Of a stretch of DNA of 54,492 nt, positions 8,872-18,324 are shown in pieces. Positions within the stretch are counted from its first letter, which is position 1, and the number at the start of each line of letters is the position of its first letter. The position numbers and the translations under genes were made by a program. The notes below the pieces were generated by a model that was not told where the DNA came from, made no database searches, and was given only the letters and a program-made list of their open reading frames with translations. The stretch is from a bacterium. Its GTDB lineage: Bacteria; Patescibacteriota; Dojkabacteria; JAKAPS01; JAJZLI01. Where the stretch lies: the NCBI GenBank assembly GCA_021810605.1, contig JAJZIL010000006.1, forward strand, positions 1-54,492, read 5' to 3'.

Positions 8872-11526
8872 TTACTTCCCTTTACCATGGCAATTCTTAT
8901 ACTTTTTACCAGATCCACAGAAACAAGGATCATTTCTTCCTATTTTTTTTATCTCTTCATCTAGATTTTTTTCAATTTGAGGAGAATTATCAATTGTAAT
9001 TGGATTCTCTATCTCAACTTTTTGTACATAAAATACTCTTCTTACAAATTGAAAATCAACAGTTTTAATAAATCTGTCAAACATATTAAATGCCTCTTGT
9101 TTATATGCCACTAATGGATCTATTTGAGCATAACCTTGTAATCTTATACTTTGCTGTAAATAATTCATTGCATCTATATGATCAGTCCATAAAAATGAAA
9201 GTACTTGCAAATATACATCATTTACAATTTGTCTAAATACTTTATCTGTAAATACTTCTTTTTGCATATTAAATGCTTCTTCTATAATAAGAAGTATTTG
9301 AGTTTTTAAAACTTCTAGGTTTATACTCTTACCATCTTTTATAATTAATTTTTTCCAGTCTTCTAAATTTGATTCATTTCTTATAAGTATAGTTTCTAAA
9401 AGTTCTTTGGGAATAATAGCAAACAAATCATTTAAAATTTTATCTAGATTATCCTTACTATTATCATCCTCATACATTACTATTATATTTTCTACCTCAA
9501 TTCTAACTTTTTCTAGTACAAAGTCCTTATAGTTAAATTTTTTATCAGCCATATTTTCTAAGAATTTTCTTCTTCTAGTAAAAATAACCTCTCTATGCTT
9601 ATTCATAACATCATCATAGTCTACAAGAGATTTTCTTATATCAAAATTATATGCCTCAACCTTTTTCTGAGCTGATTCAATTTGTCTTGTAATAATAGAG
9701 GATTCAATAGGTAGATCATCTGATATACCTAATCCTCCTAGTATTCTTGCAACAGAATCTCCTCCAAAAATCCTCATTAAATCATCATCCATAGAAACAT
9801 AAAATCTAGAAAAACCAGGATCTCCCTGTCTACCAGATCTACCTCTCAATTGGTTATCTATTCTACGAGATTCATGTCTTTGTGTACCAATTATATGTAA
9901 TCCACCTAACTCTATAACTCCTTCACCTAAAGCTATATCCGTTCCTCTTCCTGCCATATTGGTAGCAATTGTAACCTGTCCTTTTTCTCCCGCATGTGAT
10001 ATTATCTCTGCTTCTCTTTCATAGTATTTAGCATTTAAAACATTATGTGCTATACCATTTTTATTAAGAAGATTTGATAAATATTCGGATGTATCAACTG
10101 ATGTAGTTCCTACTAATACTGGAGCACCTTTTTTATTTAACTCCCTTATCTCTTCTAAAACTGCATTGAATTTTGCATCTTTATTTCTATATACCCTATC
10201 AGGATTATCAATCCTTATATTTGGCATATTAGTAGGAATTACTACAGTATCAAGTTTATATATTTTATAGAATTCTTCAGCTTCAGTTATAGCAGTTCCG
10301 GTCATTCCAGCAAGATATTTATAAATTCTAAAGAAATTTTGAAATGTTATAGTAGCAAGATTCCTACTTTCTTGTAATATCTCAACTCCCTCCTTTGCCT
10401 CAATTGCCTGGTGTAAACCTTCTGAAAATCTTCTGTCCGGCATAAGTCTTCCAGTAAATTCATCTACTATAACTACTTTACCATCTTTTACTAAGTACTC
10501 ATCATCCTTTATAAAAAATGTTTTAGCTTTAAGCGCATTTTCTAAATGATAAGTTGTTGAATAATTACTCCAGATATCATCAAGGTTTAATAATTTTTCA
10601 ATTTTGTCTATCCCCTTCTCTGTTAGAGTAATTGACTGAGTTTTTTCATCTGCAATATAATCCTCCTCTATATTCATAGATTTTGCAAGATTTGCAAATT
10701 TACTATATTCCAAAGATTCACTTTCTACAGGATCTGATATTATAAGAGGTGTTCTAGCTTCATCTATTAAAACAGAATCAGCTTCATCTACAATACAATA
10801 AAATAACTCTCTTTGTACTGTATCAGAAATATTAAAAACTAGATTATCTCTTAGGTAATCAAATCCAAAATCATTATTAGTTCCATATGTTATATCACAT
10901 CCGTATGCTTCCTTTTTATCACACTCTACAAGATATAACCCATGCATTCCGTTAAGTTTCTTCTCATAATTCTTTGTTTCATTTATGTCTTTTCCAAAAA
11001 GTTCAAATTCATCTTCCTTTATAAATTTATATGAAGCATTTGAAGTTATGATACCTACACTTAATCCCAAAAAAGAATATATAAATCCAGCCCATTCTCC
11101 ATCTCTTTTTGCAAGATAATCATTTACTGTAACAAGATGAGATCCTCTTGATAGGAGTGCATATAACGATAGTGCAAGTGTTGCTACTAAAGTTTTTCCT
11201 TCTCCCGTTGAAAGTTCAATTAACTTCCCCCTAGCGAGAGAAGCTCCTCCTAAGATTTGAACATCAAAATGTCTATGATTTAAAGCTCTTTTGGAAGCTT
11301 CTCTGGTTAATGCAAAAACTTCATAAATATACTCATCAATGAATTTATCTATATCTTCATCTATTGTTTTTGCCCCGATCTTCTTTATCGTAGATATTCT
11401 TGATCTAATATCATCATCAGAAAGTTTACTTACACTATCCTCTAAGGCATTAACCTTTTCAGTATACAATGATAATTTAGATATTTGTTTTTGATTAGAA
11501 TCAAATAATTTAGAAAAAAAAGCCAT
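8872..11526 (-). CDS. secA: Protein translocase subunit SecA
   Basis: An 884-residue preprotein translocase ATPase. The DEAD motor shows the Walker A-type GEGKTLVATL, the DEAD equivalent IVDEADSVLIDEARTPLI and the second nucleotide domain VTIATNMAGRGTDI with QLRGRSGRQGDPG. The preprotein cross-linking and scaffold regions fill the middle. The extreme C-terminus is a zinc SEC-C motif (IGRNDPCFCGSGKKYKNCHG) with the CxC...CH ligands used to contact SecB or ribosomes. Together with SecD and SecF, also in this window, it drives export through SecYEG. greA lies 7 nt upstream on the same strand. Confidence 0.98.
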   Translation of the reverse strand: MAFFSKLFDSNQKQISKLSLYTEKVNALEDSVSKLSDDDIRSRISTIKKIGAKTIDEDIDKFIDEYIYEVFALTREASKRALNHRHFDVQILGGASLARGKLIELSTGEGKTLVATLALSLYALLSRGSHLVTVNDYLAKRDGEWAGFIYSFLGLSVGIITSNASYKFIKEDEFELFGKDINETKNYEKKLNGMHGLYLVECDKKEAYGCDITYGTNNDFGFDYLRDNLVFNISDTVQRELFYCIVDEADSVLIDEARTPLIISDPVESESLEYSKFANLAKSMNIEEDYIADEKTQSITLTEKGIDKIEKLLNLDDIWSNYSTTYHLENALKAKTFFIKDDEYLVKDGKVVIVDEFTGRLMPDRRFSEGLHQAIEAKEGVEILQESRNLATITFQNFFRIYKYLAGMTGTAITEAEEFYKIYKLDTVVIPTNMPNIRIDNPDRVYRNKDAKFNAVLEEIRELNKKGAPVLVGTTSVDTSEYLSNLLNKNGIAHNVLNAKYYEREAEIISHAGEKGQVTIATNMAGRGTDIALGEGVIELGGLHIIGTQRHESRRIDNQLRGRSGRQGDPGFSRFYVSMDDDLMRIFGGDSVARILGGLGISDDLPIESSIITRQIESAQKKVEAYNFDIRKSLVDYDDVMNKHREVIFTRRRKFLENMADKKFNYKDFVLEKVRIEVENIIVMYEDDNSKDNLDKILNDLFAIIPKELLETILIRNESNLEDWKKLIIKDGKSINLEVLKTQILLIIEEAFNMQKEVFTDKVFRQIVNDVYLQVLSFLWTDHIDAMNYLQQSIRLQGYAQIDPLVAYKQEAFNMFDRFIKTVDFQFVRRVFYVQKVEIENPITIDNSPQIEKNLDEEIKKIGRNDPCFCGSGKKYKNCHGKGK

Positions 11527-11533
11527 AATGATA

Positions 11534-12004
11534 TCAGTTAACTACTTTTATGATATCATATTTTACTAAAGAATCATCTATATTTAGATTTATACTATCT
11601 GAGACTTTTTTACCTAAAAGAGCACTTCCTAATGGAGAATCTCCAGATATTTTACCCTCAATTGGATCAGATTCATTAACTCCAACTATTTTGTATACTT
11701 TTTCAATACCATTTACTTTTACAGTAACAGTTGATCCAACTTGTATAATATCATTTTGCTTCGTCTCTACTATAATATAATTTTCTAAAATAGATTCAAT
11801 CTCTGAAATTCTTGACTCATTTAAATCACGAGCAAGCAATCCTGCATGATATGCTTCATTTTCTGATAAATCCCCTTCAGCTCTTGCAAGATTAATTTCA
11901 TTACTGATTCTTTCTCTTTCAGAAAGCTTTTCTTTATATTCTTTCTGCAAAGACTCAAATCCTTGTTTTGTGAGTATGCTACTACTAGCTTTGTTATTTG
12001 CCAT
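11534..12004 (-). CDS. greA: Transcription elongation factor GreA
   Basis: A 156-residue GreA. Residues 10-75 form the antiparallel coiled coil inserted into the RNA polymerase secondary channel, with the acidic tip pattern ARAEGDLSENEAYHAG (Asp and Glu that position the second metal). The C-terminal FKBP-like domain contains PIEGKISGDSPLGSALLGKK. It stimulates cleavage of backtracked RNA. It lies directly upstream of secA. Several short AT-rich inverted repeats occur in the 100 bp upstream of the start. Confidence 0.96.
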   Translation of the reverse strand: MANNKASSSILTKQGFESLQKEYKEKLSERERISNEINLARAEGDLSENEAYHAGLLARDLNESRISEIESILENYIIVETKQNDIIQVGSTVTVKVNGIEKVYKIVGVNESDPIEGKISGDSPLGSALLGKKVSDSINLNIDDSLVKYDIIKVVN

Positions 12005-12108
12005 AATAATAAATTAAAAATAAACTCAGGAAATTATTGAAACTTCTAATTTCAACAACTATACAATTGGTATAAATGATATCATAAAACAAATGAAAAT
12101 GATATATT

Positions 12109-13023
12109 TCAATAATGATATGCTAATCCTGCTACAGTTACAGCATTATCCCCACATAACGATATATCAGGATAATAAATCTTAAATTTATCTGAATGTT
12201 TTAACAGTTCTTGTCTCAATCTAGAATTTGCTGCAACACCTCCAGCAAGAGTAATTGTTGATATAGATAAATCATTAGCGGCTTTTATTGTTTTTTCAAT
12301 TAAGATATCACAAGCGGCATATTGAAAACTTGCCAATACATCTTCTCTTTTAAAATTTCTTTCACTATCAATATATCTTTTTACAGCAGTTTTAAGACCT
12401 GAAAAGGAAAAATTAAAATCTTTTGATTTTCTCATTGGACGAGGAAAATCTATAGCATTTTCATCTCCATCTAAAGCAAGTTTAGAAACTATTGGCCCTC
12501 CAGGATAACCTAAATTAAACATCCTAGCTACTTTATCAAAAGCTTCTCCACAAGCATCATCCAAAGTTGTTCCAATAACTGACATCTTTGTAGGAGATTC
12601 AACCTTAATTATCTGTGTATGACCACCTGATACAAGTAAAGATATATGAGGAAATTCTATATCTTTATGCTCTAAAATATTAGCATATACATGTGAATAT
12701 AGATGATTTATATCTACTACCTCTAGATCTTTTGATAGTGCATACCCGTATGTAAATGAGATTCCTACTAGAAGTGATGGAATAAGCCCTGGATTAGTTG
12801 TCACAGCTAATTTATCAATTTTAATATCTTTGAATTGAGTTAACAAATCATTTACTAGAATAGGAAGAATTTCAATATGCATTCTAGAAGCTTTTTCAGG
12901 AATAACTCCTCCTGTTATAGAATGTAGCTGTGAAGAAATAGATGCACCTATAACTTCATATCCATCTTTTACTAAAGCTACTGCACTATCATCGCAAGAT
13001 GTTTCAACTCCTAATACTATCAT
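12109..13023 (-). CDS. tsaD: tRNA N6-adenosine threonylcarbamoyltransferase TsaD
   Basis: A 304-residue ASKHA-fold protein, somewhat shorter than the usual 330-345 residues, with the ends trimmed. Seen motifs are VLGVETSCDDSAVALV at the N-terminus, the metal-binding HLYSH pair, LLVSGGHTQII, DDACGEAFDKVARM and LAGGVAANSRLR. TsaD transfers the threonylcarbamoyl group from TC-AMP to A37 of ANN-decoding tRNAs (t6A). The start overlaps the tsaB stop by 4 nt, and together with tsaE the three genes form a single operon. Confidence 0.97.
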   Translation of the reverse strand: MIVLGVETSCDDSAVALVKDGYEVIGASISSQLHSITGGVIPEKASRMHIEILPILVNDLLTQFKDIKIDKLAVTTNPGLIPSLLVGISFTYGYALSKDLEVVDINHLYSHVYANILEHKDIEFPHISLLVSGGHTQIIKVESPTKMSVIGTTLDDACGEAFDKVARMFNLGYPGGPIVSKLALDGDENAIDFPRPMRKSKDFNFSFSGLKTAVKRYIDSERNFKREDVLASFQYAACDILIEKTIKAANDLSISTITLAGGVAANSRLRQELLKHSDKFKIYYPDISLCGDNAVTVAGLAYHY

Positions 13024-13496
13024 ATTTCTGAAATATACAAAGGTAAAACTTTTAAAGGATCATCAAACTCTTTTTTTGATATTCTATCAATAACAATACT
13101 TACAAAAATATCATAATCTAAAATATCTGAAGAACTTCCCTCTAATACAGAATAAGTCCCATTATTTTTAACATATTTCTTTCCTCTGCCTGCATTAATT
13201 TCCAATTTTAGACCTTTCTTCTCTAATACATCAAATCCTGATATAGCAATTAATGGAATTTTAGATCCATAACAAAAACCTTTTACATAAGCTAAAGATA
13301 CTTTTGTCCTAGTAAAAGATCCTGGGCCTTTATTAATTCCAATATATTCAAAATTATCTATATCTTTAAAAATATTATTAAAAGTTGGAAATAAATCAAC
13401 CCCTTCATAAAAAAATTCATTCATTTTTTTATGACCATTATAAAGAAAAGTTTTTAATCTATTATGCTCTGTAGCATCAATTATAAGTATCTTCAT
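13020..13496 (-). CDS. tsaB: t6A biosynthesis protein TsaB
   Basis: A 158-residue ASKHA-like protein with the TsaB pattern NKGPGSFTRTKVSLAYVKGF, the family signature that follows the first strand, and a short C-terminal half (full-length TsaB is usually 210-230 residues, so this is reduced). TsaB is the non-catalytic partner that bridges TsaD and TsaE. It overlaps tsaE upstream and tsaD downstream by 4 nt each (ATGA-type), implying tight translational coupling and balanced amounts of the three subunits. Confidence 0.9.
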   Translation of the reverse strand: MKILIIDATEHNRLKTFLYNGHKKMNEFFYEGVDLFPTFNNIFKDIDNFEYIGINKGPGSFTRTKVSLAYVKGFCYGSKIPLIAISGFDVLEKKGLKLEINAGRGKKYVKNNGTYSVLEGSSSDILDYDIFVSIVIDRISKKEFDDPLKVLPLYISEI

Positions 13497-13909
13497 TCTA
13501 TTATTTTTATATATCTAGAATCATCTTTGAAATAAAAAAATATCTTTATTTTATCATAATTATCTAGAGCTTTCTCAAACTTATCTGCCCACTCTATTAT
13601 TACAATACCATTTTTTAATACATCAAAAAAATCAATTCCATATAAATCATCATACATATCCATCCTATACCAATCAAAATGATAAATATTAGATAGATTG
13701 GACATATAATCTGTTCTAAGAGTAAATGTTGGAGATAACACTTCTCTATCTACTCCTAAAGATTTAAGTAAAAATTTAGTAAAAGTAGTTTTTCCAGAAC
13801 CTAAATCTCCATACAAACAAATTATCTCATCTCCTTTAAGCTCTGCTCCTAAGAACTTTGCAACCTCTTCTGTATCTTTTATATTATCAATATTTTTAAT
13901 CATAAACAA
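13493..13909 (-). CDS. tsaE: t6A biosynthesis ATPase TsaE
   Basis: A 138-residue P-loop ATPase with Walker A YGDLGSGKTTFTKFLL, switch region SPTFTLRTDY, YHFDWYRMD and the conserved VIIEWADKFE. TsaE resets the TsaB-TsaD complex in t6A synthesis by ATP hydrolysis. It is the first gene of the tsaE-tsaB-tsaD operon on the minus strand and is divergent from the TPR protein gene at 13996. Confidence 0.96.
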   Translation of the reverse strand: MFMIKNIDNIKDTEEVAKFLGAELKGDEIICLYGDLGSGKTTFTKFLLKSLGVDREVLSPTFTLRTDYMSNLSNIYHFDWYRMDMYDDLYGIDFFDVLKNGIVIIEWADKFEKALDNYDKIKIFFYFKDDSRYIKIIE

Positions 13910-13995
13910 AGAAATATTTTATCATACATACTGAAATTTCTCTAGAAAATACACTATACGTGATATAATAATTATATGATATAATAAACTATACA

Positions 13996-14712
13996 ATGGC
14001 ACCAGAAATATCTCAAAAAGATTCAGTGACAGTGTATAATAGTCCCCCTGAAACTAAAAGACCTGATATCAATTTAAAAATACAAGTAGACAATATTAAA
14101 GCAGAGCTTTCAAAAGAAATAAATATAGCTCTTTCAATGAATGATATATCTATAAAAGAACAGAGTACTCTTATAAAGAAAAGTAGACTTGATTCATATT
14201 GTAAATTAACAATTCTTTACTCTCAACATAATAAGTATGATAAAGCATTACCATATGCAGCAGCTCTATATCAAATGGATATGAACAATGAAGTTTTTAA
14301 ATATAATCTGGCAAATATTCTTAATAAGCTCAACTCTGGAAAAATTGCAATAGTTTTAGGACTAAATCTAATAAGGAGTCACCCTGATAATCCACAATAT
14401 CATAGTCTTTTAGCTACATCTTACTCTATAGAAAATAAGCATTCAGAAGCACTGAAATATATGCTTATAGCCTCTTCAATTTCACCTAATGAATTTGAAT
14501 ATCTTGCAAGTATAGGTTTACTCTACAAAAAATTAGGAAACATCCATTCTGCAATAGAATATTATAGAAAATCATTAGAAATAAATCCAAATAATGTAAG
14601 TGTAAATATGGAAATTTCAGAACTATATTACATGCAAAGAAATAATACTCTATCAAAAAAATTTTTGATGATAGCAAAATCTCTTTCTCCTGATAATAAA
14701 TTGATTCAATAA
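13996..14712 (+). CDS. Tetratricopeptide-repeat protein
   Basis: A 238-residue soluble protein. After a Pro/Ser/Lys-rich N-terminus (1-35) it is alpha helical with four to five TPR units; the clearest is the stretch IGLLYKKLGNIHSAIEYY followed by RKSLEINPNN (about residues 175-203). Others start near LTILYSQHNKYDKALPYAA and LLATSYSIENKHSEALKYM. TPRs are protein-protein contact modules and the partner is not evident. No signal peptide is present. A TATAAT hexamer at 13980-13985 stands 10 nt before the ATG, which suggests a very short leader. Confidence 0.8.
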   Translation: MAPEISQKDSVTVYNSPPETKRPDINLKIQVDNIKAELSKEINIALSMNDISIKEQSTLIKKSRLDSYCKLTILYSQHNKYDKALPYAAALYQMDMNNEVFKYNLANILNKLNSGKIAIVLGLNLIRSHPDNPQYHSLLATSYSIENKHSEALKYMLIASSISPNEFEYLASIGLLYKKLGNIHSAIEYYRKSLEINPNNVSVNMEISELYYMQRNNTLSKKFLMIAKSLSPDNKLIQ

Positions 14713-14804
14713 AAAATCAGTAAAATCGTACCTAAATATTGAATATATATAATGTATATAATAAATTAATAAATTATAAAACATATATTTATATACTTAT
14801 TATA

Positions 14805-16052
14805 TTAAAATATATAATGACTATATGAGGTTGGAACTGTAATATTAAAAGGTTTATTAATGTTAGAAAAGACTACATTAAAGTTTATGTTTTCTCCCTT
14901 AATACTTGTAGAAAAAGCTAATTTATATAGATAATAATTTGTCGTGTTTATCCATAAATATAAATTAACTGATTTATTAAGATTAACTAAATATGTTTTT
15001 AATATACCTGATAAAGAAGATTTAATCAAATTTCTATCTAATAATACAGAATATTCTGTAACAGGGATATTATTTATCGTAGTATTTTTTATTTCTTTTA
15101 TTTTTATATTTTTTAAATTTGGAAGTTTATAATCCAAAGTATTATTAACTTGATTCCTTTGAACATTTATTTCTTCCCAAGAATTAAGATGTAATTTTAA
15201 TAGTGAAGCATATAATTGAGGTTGGAATTTAGTAAATTCAAAATATTCTTTATTCTTATAATATTCACTTATAATAGATAAATCAATATTAAAATTTGCC
15301 CCTAAATAAGGAGATTTAATACTACCTAATACTGAATTTATACCATCATATTTTACAATACCTGATGATCCATTTTGTATATTAAGACTACCTTGTAAAT
15401 TAAATATAGTAGAATAACTACTATTAGAATATTTATAATTACCATCGACATTTAAATTATACTTAATATGAGACTCTTTTAATGATGATTCCTTCTGAAG
15501 CATTTGAAGTATAATATACTGAGGAGATTTAGCAAAAAGAGTATTTAGCAAAAAGAGCGAAAATACTATAATCACTAAAATCACAACACCACCTATGATT
15601 AAAATTTTATTTTTTTTACTTAACTTCTTTTTATCTACTGAAATCTCTTCAGATTTAGGTAATTTTCCATCACTAGATTGACTAATATTATTAGTATCAT
15701 TTAAAGAATGAGTATTACTATCTTCCATTTTAAATACTTCACTTGAAGGAGTAGATATATTAATTGGAGGAAGAGTATTCTCAGAAATATTAGCTTGATT
15801 CTCTAAATTTGGTTTAGTATTATCTATATTAGGATCTAAACTATTATTCTCATCTATATTTTTAATCTCTTCTGTTAGAGTAGAATCAATTGAAGTTGAA
15901 GAAAAAGAATCTGAAGATGCTATATTCCCAATATCTGAATTTGATGATATAAATGGATTTTTATAATTTTCATTTCTAATTGAGCAATTGGGACAATACT
16001 CTAAACTATCATCTATATTGGTACCACAACTACTACAAACCATATACTCCAT
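14805..16052 (-). CDS. Zinc-ribbon membrane-anchored protein with extracellular domain
   Basis: A 415-residue protein in four parts. A zinc ribbon at residues 4-22 (CSSCGTN...YCPNC, two CxxC pairs) is followed by a long low-complexity Ser/Asn/Thr-rich cytoplasmic stretch to about residue 145. Next come a basic patch and one membrane helix (IIGGVVILVIIVFSLFLL), and then an outside domain of about 240 residues rich in Asn, Ser, Tyr and beta-strand pattern. The outside part loosely recalls LppX/LolA-like lipid-binding folds, but I cannot support that. A 15-nt direct repeat (15527-15541 and 15543-15557) lies at the end of the membrane helix. Function unknown. Confidence 0.7.
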   Translation of the reverse strand: MEYMVCSSCGTNIDDSLEYCPNCSIRNENYKNPFISSNSDIGNIASSDSFSSTSIDSTLTEEIKNIDENNSLDPNIDNTKPNLENQANISENTLPPINISTPSSEVFKMEDSNTHSLNDTNNISQSSDGKLPKSEEISVDKKKLSKKNKILIIGGVVILVIIVFSLFLLNTLFAKSPQYIILQMLQKESSLKESHIKYNLNVDGNYKYSNSSYSTIFNLQGSLNIQNGSSGIVKYDGINSVLGSIKSPYLGANFNIDLSIISEYYKNKEYFEFTKFQPQLYASLLKLHLNSWEEINVQRNQVNNTLDYKLPNLKNIKIKEIKNTTINNIPVTEYSVLLDRNLIKSSLSGILKTYLVNLNKSVNLYLWINTTNYYLYKLAFSTSIKGENINFNVVFSNINKPFNITVPTSYSHYIF

Positions 16053-16115
16053 ATTTAATTATTAAATTGACTTCATTCTATAAAAACAACTAAGTAATGT
16101 CAATATATGTTTTAA

Positions 16116-16546
16116 TTTGAAAATATATACCCACTTATATTAGCTCGAATATTTCATAAACAAATGATAATAATTCATCCAGTTATAGACGGGAATAGAA
16201 GAACTACAAGGCTTACTACAAAAGTACTGCTTGCTGCTATGGGACTTAAGACATTTAATTTATTTAGTTTTGAAAATTATTATAATAAAAATATAATAAA
16301 ATACTTCCATAAAGTTGATGAATTATTAAGAGTACAAAAACTATTTCCAGAAACTATATTAAATCCTGAAAATGAATTGCAACCATATCATTTGAAAATT
16401 CTTTATACACAAAAAAGGTTTTCTAGTAGAGCAACACGTGCACTTGATAAAAAAAATTAATACAAATTGGACTGATTGAAAGACATAGGAAAGGAAGATC
16501 AACCTACTATGTATTAAGAAGAAATAAATCAACTTACATAATATAA
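16116..16546 (+). pseudogene. Remnant of a Fic/DOC-family protein, frameshifted
   Basis: From the frame upstream of the ATG at 16164 the translation reads as the second half of a Fic domain: PLILARIFHKQMIIIHPVID and GNRRTTRLTTKVLLAAMGL, matching the HPFxDGNGRTxR catalytic loop. It is damaged (HPF to HPV, GNGR to GNRR), and the whole N-terminal half is missing. Coding continues to a stop at 16458. After a run of eight A (16449-16456) the homology resumes in another frame as a winged-helix tail (LIQIGLIERHRKGRSTYYVL) to the stop at 16544. The parent family transfers AMP or similar groups to proteins, often as toxins. This copy is unlikely to be active. Confidence 0.75.
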
Positions 16547-16598
16547 TAAAATATATATCATTATCTAACAAAAAACGTACTACCCATAACATATACTA

Positions 16599-16675
16599 TG
16601 GTGACCTTGGCGGGATTCGAACCCGCGATTTTCAGGATGAGAACCTGGTGTCCTAGGCCACTAGACGACAAGGCC
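16599..16675 (-). tRNA. tRNA-Glu (CTC)
   Basis: The minus strand folds as a cloverleaf. The acceptor GGCCTTG (16669-16675) pairs with CAAGGTC (16603-16609, one G-T pair). The D arm resembles bacterial tRNA-Glu (TCGTCTAGTGGCCTAGGACA), the anticodon loop TTCTCAT gives CTC, and the T arm is GCGGG-TTCGAAT-CCCGC. Discriminator A and CCA are encoded. The outermost anticodon-stem pair is a C-A mismatch. It would read GAG codons, which are rare in such an AT-rich genome. Confidence 0.95.
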
Positions 16676-16708
16676 AATATTTGATTATTTATTATATCAT
16701 AAAATAAA

Positions 16709-16737
16709 TTTACATTTGGACTTTTTTTTAGTAACAT
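16709..16737 (+). promoter_or_regulatory. Promoter of the CAP-domain gene cassette
   Basis: TTTACA (16709-16714), 17 bp spacer, TAACAT (16732-16737); the ATG at 16744 begins seven bases after the -10 box, where transcription would be expected to start, predicting a leaderless mRNA. Confidence 0.5.
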
Positions 16738-16743
16738 AAATTC

Positions 16744-17508
16744 ATGTACAAGACTTTCAAAGATCTTATTTTTCCAACAAAGAAAAATAACTTTAAATCA
16801 CCACTTTTATCTAATAAGTCATTAGCTGTTTACCTTATATTCCTTTTATTTATAAACCTTCTTTTACCTTATTTCATAACTGGAGGAGATGTTACTACTC
16901 TAAATGTATATAACAAAGTTAATAAATATAGAATCAATAATAATTTTTCTAACCTAAATTATTCACAATCACTATCTACATCTGCAAATCAAATACTCAA
17001 TGATATTAGTAGATATCAATATTTATCAGAAGTAAACCCTGTTAATGGAAATACTTTTTTTGATTTTGTAAATATGAAAAGATTTTCAAATGTTAATGAA
17101 ATAATACTTACAAACTATATATCATCACAATCAGAAATCAATACTATTCAATCTGAATACAAAAATATCATACTTAATAAAAATATTAATAATATTGGTA
17201 TTGCCATAAAACAGATTAATTTATTTGGAAATCAGCAGAATGTAACTATAATACTTACAGCAAATGGAAGTACAACAGGATCAAGTATAGTAACTAATCA
17301 GACCACTGGAGGATTTATTGATTATAATATAATTACTTATACAGACTTATTTATTATAATATTTATTGTAATATTAATGCTAACAGATATATTATTTAGT
17401 TATTATTACAATACATTTGAGGATAGAAGTATTCCTCATACAAATCTTGTATTATCTATAATAACCATAATAATAACTTTAATTCTTATAATAGGAATAG
17501 CAAAATGA
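16744..17508 (+). CDS. Membrane-anchored CAP/SCP-domain protein
   Basis: A 254-residue protein. One membrane helix at about 28-46 leads to a CAP-like domain (about 50-180) with the typical opening VYNKVNKYRINNNFSNLNYS, where short helices precede LSTSANQILNDI, and later INNIGIAIKQ and NVTIILTANG, the strand pattern of CAP proteins. The canonical metal-binding His residues are not evident. Two further membrane helices follow (about 198-216 and 230-250). CAP proteins are extracellular with varied roles. The stop overlaps the next gene by 4 nt, forming a three-gene cassette with a polytopic protein and a DUF192 protein. Confidence 0.72.
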   Translation: MYKTFKDLIFPTKKNNFKSPLLSNKSLAVYLIFLLFINLLLPYFITGGDVTTLNVYNKVNKYRINNNFSNLNYSQSLSTSANQILNDISRYQYLSEVNPVNGNTFFDFVNMKRFSNVNEIILTNYISSQSEINTIQSEYKNIILNKNINNIGIAIKQINLFGNQQNVTIILTANGSTTGSSIVTNQTTGGFIDYNIITYTDLFIIIFIVILMLTDILFSYYYNTFEDRSIPHTNLVLSIITIIITLILIIGIAK

Positions 17509-18320
17509 AAAAATTTTTAAAATATGACATAGAAATATTAGGATTTTTATTCTTCATATTCATGCAAATTTTTATAGTACTTCTTTTAATAGGATCAATT
17601 GATGTTATTTTAGTCTATATACTTATTACAAATTTTATAATAATAGTATCTATAATAGACAGTACTCAAAGATTTAAAAATGAAATTAGAGAAGATAACA
17701 TTACTGATGAAGATAAACATATATATTTTTATAATCAAACAATACTTCCTTTAACATTATATTTCTCTACAGAAGCATTTTTAATAATTAATAAATTCAA
17801 CTTTACAGTATCTGAAATAGTATTCTTAGTATCTCTTTCATTATTTTTAACATCACTAAATTATTTTGAAGCTTATTATGAGGTATTTGAGTTTAGTAAA
17901 AAAGCTCATTATACAATTAATGCTGTTAAACTTTTTATTTTTTTTCTTACTACATATACTCTTTTCCAAATATCAGAAATTATAAAAATATCTAATTATA
18001 CATCTAGCATATTTGTATTTTTGTTATCATTCTCTTTACTTTTAATGATAATGCAAAGACACAAATTATATAAATTTGTAAATGTTATTTACTCTACCCT
18101 TATCTCAATATTTATTGCATTGATAGCATTCTTAGGATTATTATTTATTAATAATGCACTATTAACAGCATTTAGTATATCTTTAATTTTCTATTTTTTT
18201 GAAAATACAATACAGCATAAAATTGAAGGAACTTTAACAAAAGAGATAATGACTGAATATATACTAATAATTCTTATTATGATACTCCTTGTTAAGGGAA
18301 TAGCAGCTATATACTTCTAA
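17505..18320 (+). CDS. Polytopic membrane protein, family not recognised
   Basis: A 271-residue protein with about nine hydrophobic helices spread over its length and only one sizeable polar loop (about 55-75, NEIREDNITDEDKH). No transporter or enzyme motif is visible. It overlaps the CAP-domain gene by 4 nt and is followed after 4 nt by a DUF192 gene, so the three are one transcription and translation unit. Function unknown. Confidence 0.75.
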   Translation: MKKFLKYDIEILGFLFFIFMQIFIVLLLIGSIDVILVYILITNFIIIVSIIDSTQRFKNEIREDNITDEDKHIYFYNQTILPLTLYFSTEAFLIINKFNFTVSEIVFLVSLSLFLTSLNYFEAYYEVFEFSKKAHYTINAVKLFIFFLTTYTLFQISEIIKISNYTSSIFVFLLSFSLLLMIMQRHKLYKFVNVIYSTLISIFIALIAFLGLLFINNALLTAFSISLIFYFFENTIQHKIEGTLTKEIMTEYILIILIMILLVKGIAAIYF

Positions 18321-18324
18321 GAGA

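Noticed and set aside
14713-14804. AT-rich gap between the TPR and zinc-ribbon genes as a possible origin or terminator
   Set aside because: No DnaA-box cluster, iterons or clear hairpin with a T tract; it is simply a convergent spacer.
15527-15557. 15-nt direct repeat in the zinc-ribbon membrane protein gene
   Set aside because: Two short copies with a 16-nt period in AT-rich coding sequence; could be a small duplication but nothing depends on it.
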